NCBI RefSeq assembly: GCF_002706745.1 | Contig: NZ_CP017702.1 | Coordinates: 2,487,840 to 2,551,839, forward strand | Length of the DNA stretch: 64,000 nt | Source: Companilactobacillus farciminis KCTC 3681 = DSM 20184 | GTDB taxonomy: Bacteria; Bacillota; Bacilli; Lactobacillales; Lactobacillaceae | Reading direction: 5' to 3' | Shown here: piece by piece, positions 44,898-53,129 of the stretch | Numbering within the stretch: the first letter of the stretch is position 1 | Layout: every line of letters starts with the position of its first letter | Program-made: the position numbers and the translations under genes | The notes under the pieces: model-generated | What the model was told of the DNA's origin: nothing | What the model saw: the letters and a program-made list of their open reading frames with translations, nothing else | Database searches by the model: none

Positions 44898-46079
44898 TTA
44901 CAATTCTGCGACTTGACGAACCATTTCTAACTCTTCATCAGTTGGAATCAATAAAACTTTAATCGCTGAATCAGGACTACTGATCAAACCTTCGTGACCA
45001 GCTTTATTCAAATCTTGATCCAATTTCACATTGAAAATAGCCAATTCATCAATGATTTCTTGGCGTAATTCATCGTTATGTTCACCAATTCCACCAGCAA
45101 AGACTAAAGCATCAGCTCCATTTAATTCAGTTAAGAAGCTTCCAGCATATTTAACGATGCGATTAACGAAAATATCTACAGCTAATTTAGCTCGTGGATC
45201 AGTTTGTTGTTTAGCTCTGATTTCACGCATATCTGGTGAGATTCCAGAAATTCCCAATAAACCAGATTCTTGATTCAACATCATCATAATTTTGTTTGGA
45301 TCATCAATTTTTAATTCTTGCATCAAATAAGGTACTAAAGCTGGATCCAAGTCTCCGGCACGAGTTCCCATTGTAACGCCTGTTAGTGGCGTGAAGCCCA
45401 TTGATGTATCGAAAGCTTTTCCATTTTTAACAGCAGCAAGTGATGCTCCACTACCTAGATGCATGGTTACTAAATCAAGCTCATTCTTAGGTTTGTTCAG
45501 CAATTCAGCTGCACGTTTAGTTAAATACGTATGTGAAATACCATGTTCGCCATAACGACGGATTTGGTATTTTTGTGTCAATTCATATGGCAAGCTGTAG
45601 ATAGCATTCTTTTCTGGCAAATCAGTGAAGAATTTACTATCAAAAACTGCATATTGCACAACATCCGGCAAAGTCTTAGCCATTGTTTCAATTCCCTTAG
45701 CTTCCATAGGATTGTGCAATGGTGCGAAATTACTGAGTTCTTTAATCTTCTTCAATACTTCAGGCGTCACTTTTACAGCAGACTTGAAGACTTGTCCGCC
45801 TGCTACAACACGATGAGCTACCGCTGTAATTTCTGAAAGATCAGCAATAATTTTCAAATTTTGCATTTCGTCAAAAACCATCTTAGCAGCTGCTTCTTGA
45901 CTCAAATTATCGACCGTCTTTTCAAACTTCTGATGGTCACCGTATTTAATTGTAAAAATTGAACCTGGCATACTAATTCGTTCTACTAAGCCACTAGCTA
46001 ATATCACTTCGGATGGCATTTCAAATAACTTCCACTTTAATGATGAACTACCGGCATTAATGATTAATGTTTTTTGCAT
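44898..46079 (-). CDS. ackA: Acetate kinase
   Basis: 393 residues, acetyl phosphate + ADP to acetate + ATP. NAGSSSLKWKLFE at the N-terminus, AHRVVAGG, the GEHGISHTYLTKRAA catalytic region, MHLGSGASLAAVKNGKAFDTSMGFTPLTG (in part: GFTPLTGVTMGTRAGDLDP) and FAGGIGEHN. GGAG site. A second acetate kinase locus lies at 61053-62254 with frameshifts. Followed on the minus strand by no partner gene (pta not seen). Confidence 0.96.
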   Translation of the reverse strand: MQKTLIINAGSSSLKWKLFEMPSEVILASGLVERISMPGSIFTIKYGDHQKFEKTVDNLSQEAAAKMVFDEMQNLKIIADLSEITAVAHRVVAGGQVFKSAVKVTPEVLKKIKELSNFAPLHNPMEAKGIETMAKTLPDVVQYAVFDSKFFTDLPEKNAIYSLPYELTQKYQIRRYGEHGISHTYLTKRAAELLNKPKNELDLVTMHLGSGASLAAVKNGKAFDTSMGFTPLTGVTMGTRAGDLDPALVPYLMQELKIDDPNKIMMMLNQESGLLGISGISPDMREIRAKQQTDPRAKLAVDIFVNRIVKYAGSFLTELNGADALVFAGGIGEHNDELRQEIIDELAIFNVKLDQDLNKAGHEGLISSPDSAIKVLLIPTDEELEMVRQVAEL

Positions 46080-46156
46080 AATTCACACTCCTGCTACTAG
46101 CATACCTAATTTTCAGAAAACATGCTGGCATTTTTAACTTTTTACAACAAATTAAC

Positions 46157-46750
46157 TTAATTGTCTAAGAACTTGTTCGTCTTCAAAATTGCTGTCGAAA
46201 TAGCTGGTGCTAAAATAATCGCCACGATCATCTCTGGAACCCCATTTGTTCCCACGATAACTAACAGCATTTTATTCAACAAATCAGTTTGTGTCGCATA
46301 AGCTTGTGCCATAGTACTGGCATACATAACACGCATTAGTCCCAATACTAATACTGTGTTAGTTAATGATCCAACTGCCGAAGCTATTGCCATCCCCAAA
46401 ACTTTTTTCTGAGTATGGTTTCTGAACCATAAATAAATCCATCCAGCTAACAACCCCACGGCGATTCTAGGTAGAACCGCTACGACTGGATTAGTAAACA
46501 CCGTTGTATCAATGATTGACGTTGGACTAGTGAATGCTCGAATTATCGTTCCAATGCCCCACACTAAACCGACAATTGCGCCATCCTTTGGTCCTAACAC
46601 AATCGCTGCTACGATAACAGTGATATGAATAATCGTAATATTGACGAAACCGGTTGGAATATAGCCCAACATCGGAACCATCGACTGAACTAAGATGATA
46701 GCAATCAATATGCCCAAAATTGCCGTCTTATAAGCCTTTCTTCTTTGCAA
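46157..46750 (-). CDS. ECF transporter S component, possibly PanT-like
   Basis: 197-residue membrane protein with six hydrophobic spans, substrate-binding subunit of an energy-coupling-factor vitamin transporter. The IPTGFVNITIIHITVIVAAIVLGPKDGAIVG region (core NITIIHITVIVAAI) resembles S components in the PanT/BioY-like group. The start is TTG at 46750, 6 nt after GGGGGAG; the TTG at 46765 abuts the site. EcfA/EcfT would be shared and encoded elsewhere. No riboswitch was recognised upstream. Vitamin assignment is tentative. Confidence 0.72.
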   Translation of the reverse strand: MQRRKAYKTAILGILIAIILVQSMVPMLGYIPTGFVNITIIHITVIVAAIVLGPKDGAIVGLVWGIGTIIRAFTSPTSIIDTTVFTNPVVAVLPRIAVGLLAGWIYLWFRNHTQKKVLGMAIASAVGSLTNTVLVLGLMRVMYASTMAQAYATQTDLLNKMLLVIVGTNGVPEMIVAIILAPAISTAILKTNKFLDN

Positions 46751-46810
46751 AATACTCTCCCCCAAATAAGTATATTTTTCTTAATTTTACTCGATTATTG
46801 AGGAAAGAAC

Positions 46811-46848
46811 AAAAAAAATAAAACCAAACACAAAGTCCGATTTTATTC
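46811..46848 (-). terminator. Probable intrinsic terminator of proC
   Basis: AATAAAA...TTTTATT arms with inner C-G pairs, then eight T on the minus strand, just beyond the proC stop. Confidence 0.55.
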
Positions 46849-46855
46849 CTAAAAT

Positions 46856-47626
46856 TTATTCATTTTCAGCAGCGTCAACAGCCTTGATAACGGCATTTCT
46901 AAAGCCATACTCTTCTAAGGCAGCCACTCCGCGAATAGTTGAACCACCTGGAGAAGTTACTTCGTCTTTCAAAGCAGAAACGTTCAATTCTGATTGCTTG
47001 GCTAACTTGGCAGCTCCGATAGCCATACCGATAGCAGCTTCATAAGAAAGTTGACGATTCAAACCATGTTTTACACCTGCATCGCTTAAAGCTTCAATAA
47101 AGACATCCAAGAAAGCTGGTGAGCAACCGGCCACTGTTCCTAGAATTCCTAATTGATCTTCGGGTACTTCGACAAGTTGTCCCGTGTAACCCATAATTGA
47201 AGCAACTTTTTTCTTATCGTCATCGGTAAAATCACTCGAATAAGTAATTCCTGTAAAACCAGCACCAACTTTAACTGGTGTGTTAGGAATGGCATGGGCA
47301 ACTTTGGCATCACTACCTAAAACTTGCTTTAAATGAGTCACTGAAGCACTACCAGTAAAAGCAACGACTAATTTGCCAGCAACGATTTCTTTCAATTCAC
47401 TCAAAACATTATCCAAAGCAGTTGCACCAACGGCAATGAAAATCACATCGGCGTCAGCTAATTGTTTTACCTTCTTAACCATTTGGAAACCAAGTTGGTC
47501 GCACAAAAGTTTCGTTCGATTAGAACGTCCACCCTTTACGACAATCTTATCTTCATCAAAACCATTTTTGATCAAGCCCGTTATAACGGCTCCACCAATA
47601 CTTCCAGCACCAATAAATCCAATCAT
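46856..47626 (-). CDS. proC: Pyrroline-5-carboxylate reductase
   Basis: 256 residues, last step of proline synthesis, NAD(P)H-dependent. Rossmann GFIGAGSIGGAVITGLI at the N-terminus, HAIPNTPVKVGAG, and the C-terminal signature EVTSPGGSTIRGVAALEEYGFR. AAGGAG site. No proA/proB beside it, so it may act on P5C from ornithine or from genes elsewhere. A CGTTATAACG palindrome lies inside the coding region at 47579-47588. Confidence 0.95.
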   Translation of the reverse strand: MIGFIGAGSIGGAVITGLIKNGFDEDKIVVKGGRSNRTKLLCDQLGFQMVKKVKQLADADVIFIAVGATALDNVLSELKEIVAGKLVVAFTGSASVTHLKQVLGSDAKVAHAIPNTPVKVGAGFTGITYSSDFTDDDKKKVASIMGYTGQLVEVPEDQLGILGTVAGCSPAFLDVFIEALSDAGVKHGLNRQLSYEAAIGMAIGAAKLAKQSELNVSALKDEVTSPGGSTIRGVAALEEYGFRNAVIKAVDAAENE

Positions 47627-47750
47627 GCGATCGACTCCTTTATAAAGAACTTCTTTTATTCATTATATCTTACAGCAAAATAGACGTAATTACGGTCTTT
47701 ATTTATAATAAAGAGTAATTCAAGTATCTTCAAATAGAGGGGGGTTCTTT

Positions 47751-48467
47751 ATGAAGACATATCGAACAAGATTTCAGTTAAAATCTGAAGTCAAATCACT
47801 ACTCAAAGGAAACTGGTCTAAGGGAGTTTTACTATTTTTGATTCCATCCCTAGTCTTTTGGTTTACTAATGAGTACAGCAATTTCAATGAAAAAATCAAA
47901 ATTAATTACGATACTGCAACGGTGAATTTTGACCAACTGGTTAGAATGACTGCCAATTCTGGAATTATCAGTTTAATAGTTAGTTTGATTTTTCTAGTAA
48001 TTACTTTATCCGCTACTTTTAGGGGACTGGATTGGTTAGAAGATCCAGAGCTAGACTTTGCTCCAATCAAAAGTAACTTTACTTATTTCAGAAGTCCTGA
48101 TTGGTGGAAACTAATGCTAATTTACATCATTTCCTACATCTTCTTGACACTTTGGACTATTCTTTTAGTCATTCCTGGAATTATTAAGTACATGGCCTAT
48201 TCACAAACTTACTTCATCTATAAAGATCTAAACGACCGTGGTCTTGCTAATAATTATAAATTGACTGACTATATCACAAAGAGTCGCCAATTGATGGTCG
48301 GCAATAAATGGCGTTATTTCGTCCTTCAACTTAGTTTTATCGGTTGGTGGCTACTTGGTTTCTTAACATTAGGCGTTGGTTTCATCTGGATTTACCCATA
48401 CTACAAATTAACTATGGCTAACTTTTACAAAGACTTGAAAGAAAATAACGGTGCAATCTTAGCATAG
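47751..48467 (+). CDS. DUF975 family membrane protein, copy 1
   Basis: 238 residues with about five hydrophobic spans. The N-terminal RTRFQLKSEVKSLLKGNWSKGV and IPGIIKYMAYSQTYFIYKDL identify DUF975, integral membrane proteins of unknown role. A strong AGGGGGG precedes the ATG. The next gene is a close paralogue (very similar in the last 110 residues), pointing to tandem duplication. Confidence 0.88.
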   Translation: MKTYRTRFQLKSEVKSLLKGNWSKGVLLFLIPSLVFWFTNEYSNFNEKIKINYDTATVNFDQLVRMTANSGIISLIVSLIFLVITLSATFRGLDWLEDPELDFAPIKSNFTYFRSPDWWKLMLIYIISYIFLTLWTILLVIPGIIKYMAYSQTYFIYKDLNDRGLANNYKLTDYITKSRQLMVGNKWRYFVLQLSFIGWWLLGFLTLGVGFIWIYPYYKLTMANFYKDLKENNGAILA

Positions 48468-48486
48468 GTTGCATCGTTTTTTTTGT
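48452..48486 (+). terminator. Weak hairpin terminator, DUF975 copy 1
   Basis: GTGCAATC / GGTTGCAT arms overlapping the stop codon, then eight T. The same structure follows copy 2 at 49320-49351. Confidence 0.5.
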
Positions 48487-48488
48487 AT

Positions 48489-48498
48489 CGTTATAACG
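48489..48498. repeat. CGTTATAACG palindrome after DUF975 copy 1
   Basis: Exact 10-bp palindrome directly after the T-run; paralleled at 49356-49365. Confidence 0.5.
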
Positions 48499-48618
48499 TC
48501 TCACTGCTTTTTGATAGACTAGATACCATCATTGTCTTCCCCTACAAGGGCGTGTATTGTTGATATATAAGGAAAAAGTTCACAAGCTCTTTTCACTACA
48601 TCTACATAGGGGGGAATA

Positions 48619-49335
48619 ATGAAAGCATATCGTACTAGAAATCAATTAAAAACTGAGGTTAAGACTCTTCTTAAAGGAAATTGGTCAAAAGCCATTATTC
48701 TATTTTTAATTCCTACTCTAGAGTTTTGGTTTACCAACGTATACAAAGTTATCAAAGATAATTTTAGTGTAAAGTACAATAATTTAACGGTCACTCTTGA
48801 TCAAATTCTTAAAGCATCTACTAGTTATGGTTTAGTCAGCGCCATTCTAGGTCTGATTTTTATCTTAATCACTTTATCAGCTACTTTTAGAGGATTGGAT
48901 TGGTTGGAAGACCCTAATTTAGAATTCTCACCTCTCAAAAGTAATTTCACTTACTTCAGAAGTCCTGCTTGGTCAGAATTAATCATGCTCGACGTTATTT
49001 CATATGTTTTCTTATTGTTTTGGACAATCTTATTAATCGTTCCTGGAGTAATTAAAGCTTTAGCCTATTCACAAACTTATTTCATCTACAAAGATCTTAA
49101 CGACCATGGTCTTTCCAAAGATTATCGTTTAACTGATTACATTACTAAAAGCCGCCAATTAATGGTTGGTAATAAATGGCGTTATTTTGTCCTTCAACTT
49201 AGTTTTCTTGGTTGGTGGGTACTCGGTCTTATAACTCTAGGTATTGGTTTCATTTGGATTTATCCATATTACAAATTAACTATGGCTAACTTCTACAAAG
49301 ATTTGAAAGAAAAAAGCGGTGCAATCTTAGCATAG
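48619..49335 (+). CDS. DUF975 family membrane protein, copy 2
   Basis: 238 residues, same length and topology as the gene at 47751. The first halves differ more (loop near residues 45-80), the second halves are nearly identical (NKWRYFVLQLSF and IYPYYKLTMANFYKDLKE). AGGGGGG site. The downstream hairpin, T-run and palindrome are also duplicated, so the duplicated unit included the 3' flank. Confidence 0.88.
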   Translation: MKAYRTRNQLKTEVKTLLKGNWSKAIILFLIPTLEFWFTNVYKVIKDNFSVKYNNLTVTLDQILKASTSYGLVSAILGLIFILITLSATFRGLDWLEDPNLEFSPLKSNFTYFRSPAWSELIMLDVISYVFLLFWTILLIVPGVIKALAYSQTYFIYKDLNDHGLSKDYRLTDYITKSRQLMVGNKWRYFVLQLSFLGWWVLGLITLGIGFIWIYPYYKLTMANFYKDLKEKSGAILA

Positions 49336-49351
49336 GTTTGCATCGTTTTTT
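49320..49351 (+). terminator. Weak hairpin terminator, DUF975 copy 2
   Basis: GTGCAATC / GGTTTGCAT arms, then T6; duplicate of the structure at 48452. Confidence 0.45.
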
Positions 49352-49355
49352 GTAT

Positions 49356-49365
49356 CGTTATAACG
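49356..49365. repeat. CGTTATAACG palindrome after DUF975 copy 2
   Basis: Exact palindrome (within ATCGTTATAACGAT), between the convergent DUF975 and MerR genes. Confidence 0.5.
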
Positions 49366-49371
49366 ATAATT

Positions 49372-50130
49372 TCACTTAGTATATTCGTAAATCACATCAT
49401 GCAACAATTGAACAACTGGCATATTTGTCTTTTTATCATAATAATCGCCAAACCTAGCATCACTAATATACATATCGACCAATCCTCGATGCGCTTTTTT
49501 GGTATAACTGGGCCAAGTGTATTCAAGCCATTGCTTATGTTCTTGATAAATTTTTTGAGCTAACTGTGAATCCAAGTCCGGGTGCTGTTTCAAGGCTACT
49601 AAATCGTCAATCAAAGCCTTTTCTACAGCTTGCATTTGTTGAAACTCTACCTCACTCAATTTAGAAAACTTTTGATTGGATTGTTCAATCGTTTTTGAAC
49701 CATATTTTTGGCGAATTTCCGCACCGTATTTAACCTCATTTTCTGAAATTCTAGTCTCTTTAAACGCCGTAAATCTTTCTGTATCCGTCATTTCGATTTC
49801 TCCTTGATAATCTTTGATAGTCAAATCAATATTTGTTAGCAGAGTATTTATCTTTTCTTGTTCTTGTAATAACAACTGTTGTTGCTGTTTCAATGCATCT
49901 ATCCTCGAAAAATTCGGATCATCCATAATTTTCTTGATCTCCTGCAACGGAAAATTCAGCGACCGATAAAAAAGAATTTGCTGCAATTTATTTACATTTT
50001 TTTCATCATAAATTCGGTAATTATTTTCATTAACTTCACTCGGTTTCAACAAATTTATATCATCGTAATATCTCAACGTACGCGTTGTGATACCAGTCAT
50101 TTCAGCTAACTTTTTAATTGTATATTTCAT
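49372..50130 (-). CDS. MerR-family regulator with TipAS domain
   Basis: 252 residues: MerR winged helix (1-70, TIKKLAEMTGITTRTLRYYDDINLL), coiled-coil dimer helix (about 75-115), and C-terminal TipAS domain (about 140-250), a small-molecule pocket that in TipAL-type proteins captures antibiotics. Start at 50130 after AGGAGAG. Its promoter at 50154-50184 has the 19-bp spacer and dyad expected of a MerR-activated promoter, so it likely activates itself. No efflux pump adjoins. Confidence 0.9.
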   Translation of the reverse strand: MKYTIKKLAEMTGITTRTLRYYDDINLLKPSEVNENNYRIYDEKNVNKLQQILFYRSLNFPLQEIKKIMDDPNFSRIDALKQQQQLLLQEQEKINTLLTNIDLTIKDYQGEIEMTDTERFTAFKETRISENEVKYGAEIRQKYGSKTIEQSNQKFSKLSEVEFQQMQAVEKALIDDLVALKQHPDLDSQLAQKIYQEHKQWLEYTWPSYTKKAHRGLVDMYISDARFGDYYDKKTNMPVVQLLHDVIYEYTK

Positions 50131-50153
50131 AAATATCTCTCCTAACAAATTGA

Positions 50154-50184
50154 ATTTTATCGGTTGACGTTACGTGAAGGTCAA
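50154..50184 (-). promoter_or_regulatory. MerR-type promoter with 19-bp spacer
   Basis: Minus strand: TTGACC (50179-50184), 19-nt spacer, TAAAAT (50154-50159). The spacer carries a GAC...GTC dyad around ACGTAACG, the usual MerR/TipA operator form. Drives the adjacent MerR gene. Confidence 0.7.
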
Positions 50185-50265
50185 GTAAATTATGATAAAA
50201 ATCGACCACTTTTTTCACCTTTCCTGTTAAGATAGGGATTAACAATAATTAGGTGGGTGACTATA

Positions 50266-51075
50266 TTGAATGAATTTACACAAGTTTTAACTATCGCAGG
50301 TTCTGACTCTGACGGAAGTGCCGGCGCTCAAGCAGATCTCAAAACATTTATGGCTCGTGGTGTTTATGGAATGTCCGTATTTACTGCCGCTGTTGCTGGG
50401 AATTCATATGGAATTCACGACAGTGTAAATATGCCAGTCAGTTTTATTGAAAATCAAATCAAAGATATCAAAGATGATTTCAAAGTTTCAGCTTTTAAAA
50501 CTGGTATGTTGTCTGATTCAGAAATTATTCACACAGTTACTGAAGCTATCAAGGATAAACCTTTTGGATACTTCATCTTAGATCCAGTTATCATCACTAA
50601 ACATGGGGCAATGCTTTTGGAAACAGAAGCTTACCAAACCTTGATCGATGAATTATTCCCATTAGCTGATTTAATTACGCCAAACTTCTATGAAGCTAAG
50701 AAATTATCTGGCCTAGAATTAGAAAATAAAGAAGAAATTATTAAGGCTGCACATAAATTACGCAAATTAGGTCCAAAAAATATTATGATAAAGGGTGAAC
50801 ATAGTGACGACTCAATCGATGAAGTTGAAGATTATGTTCTACTAGAAGATGGCCAATCATTCTGGATCTCTGAACCATTTGTCAAAACAGAACATATCAA
50901 TGGTACTGGTGATACCTTGTCATCATGTATTGTGGCTGAATTAGCAAAGGGTCAAAGTATGGAAGATGCCATTAAGACTGCAAAAACATTTACTTATAAT
51001 GCTATTAAACATGAAATCGCTGTAGGACATAAATATGGACCTATTAACCATTTTGTAAAGGATGATATACAATAG
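50266..51075 (+). CDS. Pyridoxine/hydroxymethylpyrimidine kinase (PdxK/ThiD family)
   Basis: 269-residue ribokinase-fold kinase. LTIAGSDSDGSAGAQADLKTF at the N-terminus (core AGSDSDGSAGAQADLK), TPNFYEAKKLSG, and anion hole GTGDTLSS near the C-terminus. Lactic acid bacterial homologues phosphorylate pyridoxine/pyridoxal or HMP. No thiamine genes adjoin, so a B6 salvage role is as likely as thiamine. The start is TTG at 50266, about 9 nt after AGGTGG; the GTG at 50257 overlaps that site. Confidence 0.85.
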   Translation: MNEFTQVLTIAGSDSDGSAGAQADLKTFMARGVYGMSVFTAAVAGNSYGIHDSVNMPVSFIENQIKDIKDDFKVSAFKTGMLSDSEIIHTVTEAIKDKPFGYFILDPVIITKHGAMLLETEAYQTLIDELFPLADLITPNFYEAKKLSGLELENKEEIIKAAHKLRKLGPKNIMIKGEHSDDSIDEVEDYVLLEDGQSFWISEPFVKTEHINGTGDTLSSCIVAELAKGQSMEDAIKTAKTFTYNAIKHEIAVGHKYGPINHFVKDDIQ

Positions 51076-51103
51076 TATTGGTAAGTAAAATTGGAGGTTA
51101 ACT

Positions 51104-52156
51104 ATGGTAAGAATAACAAAAATTTCTGCCGGGATTTTATTGCTTATACTATCAATTGTATTAATGATCAAAGCTGGATTTGAAGGTTTCATTGCTGCTC
51201 TAGTCGGTACTGGAGCTATCGGTGGTGCTGCCGGAATTCTAATGGCAATCACTTATATCATTTCAGCCGCAATCTACATTTTAACTAACCGAACGTACAG
51301 TATCGTTCCTGATATTGTTGGATTTGTCATCCTGATCCTCGGTGGTTTAATGGGCTTGTTTAACGCCAATATGCCTGGAGCTGGCTTCTTAAAGATTTGG
51401 GCTTGGGTTGGTATCATCATTGGTGCAATTGACTTGATTGTCGTCATCGTTGATATGATAATTCATCCAGTTTCTGACGAAGAACCTGAAGACGAACCGG
51501 ATAATAATCAAAATCAGTTCGACAACCAAAACCAAAACTTTGGTCAGTTTTATAATCAAAATCAACCAAATGGGCAATTTAATCAACCTAACAATTTTAA
51601 TCAAGCAAATTACGGATATAATCCTTATCAAAATAACAACCAAAACCAATTTGGTAACAACAATCAAGGATACAATCAACAACCAAATCAACAGTTCAAT
51701 CCTAATCAAGTTCCAAACAACATGAATCAACAACAGTTCCCTAACAATGGGAATTACAACAATAACCGTTCTAATCAATTCAACAACCAAGCTAATAATG
51801 GCTACAATAATCAGCCATACAATCAGCCTATGAATAACAATATGAACGGGAACATGAATAATAATATGAATCGCCCTAACCCTCGTGGCAATTACCAACA
51901 ACCAAATAATCAATTTGGCAACGGCAATCAAGGACAATTCAACAATCAATCATACAATCCAAATTCAAATTACAATAATCAAAACTACGGTCAAAACCAA
52001 AACTACGCACCTAATAACCAGAATCAAAATATGAACCAGCCAAACTTTGGTAATCAGAACAATCAACAATTCAATCCAAACAATGGCAATCCTCGTTTAG
52101 GCGCACCGCAACAAAACAATAATCTTGGTACTAGAAGTCGTAGCAGTAGACACTAG
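51104..52156 (+). CDS. Four-span membrane protein with long Asn/Gln-rich tail
   Basis: 350 residues. The first 125 contain four hydrophobic spans with Gly-rich turns (GTGAIGGAAGILMA), then a short acidic linker (SDEEPEDEPD) and about 200 residues composed largely of Asn and Gln with Tyr, Phe, Pro and Gly in NQ, YNNQ and FNN units. The tail is prion-like in composition and probably disordered; whether it faces inside or out is unclear. GGAGG site and a strong bidirectional terminator show an expressed unit. Function unknown. Confidence 0.75.
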   Translation: MVRITKISAGILLLILSIVLMIKAGFEGFIAALVGTGAIGGAAGILMAITYIISAAIYILTNRTYSIVPDIVGFVILILGGLMGLFNANMPGAGFLKIWAWVGIIIGAIDLIVVIVDMIIHPVSDEEPEDEPDNNQNQFDNQNQNFGQFYNQNQPNGQFNQPNNFNQANYGYNPYQNNNQNQFGNNNQGYNQQPNQQFNPNQVPNNMNQQQFPNNGNYNNNRSNQFNNQANNGYNNQPYNQPMNNNMNGNMNNNMNRPNPRGNYQQPNNQFGNGNQGQFNNQSYNPNSNYNNQNYGQNQNYAPNNQNQNMNQPNFGNQNNQQFNPNNGNPRLGAPQQNNNLGTRSRSSRH

Positions 52157-52160
52157 TCTA

Positions 52161-52192
52161 AAAAGGACAAACGCGAATGCGTTTGTCCTTTT
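52161..52192. terminator. Bidirectional intrinsic terminator
   Basis: AAAAGGACAAACGC pairs perfectly with GCGTTTGTCCTTTT (4-nt loop), T-run on both strands. Confidence 0.93.
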
Positions 52193-52712
52193 ATTTTTTC
52201 AGCAAATATGCCACTATCATCGAACCAACAAACAAGACAGCAAATAGTAAAAATCCTTGGACTTGTTTATTAGGTCGAATTGAAACCTCAGTCGTCTGTT
52301 CTTCTTGTTTAACTTCTTGATTAAAATAAATCAATATGCCTGAATTCAAGGCAATACTTACTAAAATCAAAACTGTACTAACTGTTGATAGTCTTCCTAA
52401 AAATTTCTGTTGCGAAACGATTAATATCAAAATCAAATTCAAAATACTAGGCAGCCACATGTACCTTTTCAAAGTCATTAAACGTGTTTTTCTATCAATA
52501 TCTCTCACAATATCAGATCCCTCCACTAGTAAATTATCTAAAGAAATGTGATAGAGCTTCGATAAACGGATCAGACTATTAATATCGGGGAAAGTCTTAC
52601 CAGTTTCCCAGTTCGAGACGGTTTTTGACGAAACATACAATTTCTCTGCCAACTGTTCTTGAGTCAAATGATATTCTTGGCGTTTCTTTCTCAAAATCTG
52701 ATTCAATTCCAT
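52191..52712 (-). CDS. XRE-family regulator with C-terminal membrane domain
   Basis: 173 residues: N-terminal helix-turn-helix (about 5-60, HLTQEQLAEKLYVSSKTVSNWE) and three hydrophobic spans in the second half (about 88-100, 110-130, 152-170). Membrane-tethered one-component regulators of this form are common in Firmicutes. Weak ribosome site (GTGAGCG). Lies divergent from cydA across 417 bp; a role in controlling it is possible but not shown. Confidence 0.8.
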   Translation of the reverse strand: MELNQILRKKRQEYHLTQEQLAEKLYVSSKTVSNWETGKTFPDINSLIRLSKLYHISLDNLLVEGSDIVRDIDRKTRLMTLKRYMWLPSILNLILILIVSQQKFLGRLSTVSTVLILVSIALNSGILIYFNQEVKQEEQTTEVSIRPNKQVQGFLLFAVLFVGSMIVAYLLKK

Positions 52713-53129
52713 TTTTATCGCTCACTTTCACATTGCTTAGTTCATTTATATTAGATTCGGAATAAATTAACCATCCAATCCATTTCTAATCGTTAATTTT
52801 CATGCTTATAACGGCGTTATAAATAAATTGTTCCTAAATTAAAGATACCACTTACCTTTTGTAAATTTTCTTTATCAAATCTGACAAGCAGACAATTTTG
52901 AAAGCGGTATATTTTAAGTATAGATAATATAGAATTATCATTTTATGTATTGTCGATTAATTAATTGTTATTCATGATATTTTTTATTTTGTGAAATTTT
53001 ATGCAATTCAGTTATATCAAGGCTGAGACCGCTTTTTTGAAGTCGAATTTATTGATTAAACAAGTAATTAATCATATGATAAATTCATATATTGGGTTTA
53101 AATTTATGTTTTTAAGGAGGTTATTGACC
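52713..53129 (+). promoter_or_regulatory. cydA upstream region with cre-like and Rex-like sites
   Basis: 417 bp without a gene. TTGAAA (52898-52903), 17-nt spacer, TAGATA (52921-52926) is a plausible promoter. TGAAAGCGGTATAT (52899-52912) matches 12 of 14 positions of the cre consensus and overlaps its -35, so CcpA repression is plausible. TTGTGAA (52989-52995) is one half of a Rex site; the second half (TATGCAA) is poor. A 17-bp palindrome TTATAACGGCGTTATAA lies at 52806-52822. Confidence 0.5.

Noticed and set aside
51389..51949. 186-codon antisense ORF rich in Ile/Leu/Val
   Set aside because: It is the complement of the Asn/Gln codons (AAT/CAA giving ATT/TTG); a compositional shadow.
52989..53006. 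TTGTGAAATTTTATGCAA as a Rex operator before cydA
   Set aside because: Only the left half fits TTGTGAA; the right half matches 4 of 7. Kept only as a remark inside the promoter region.
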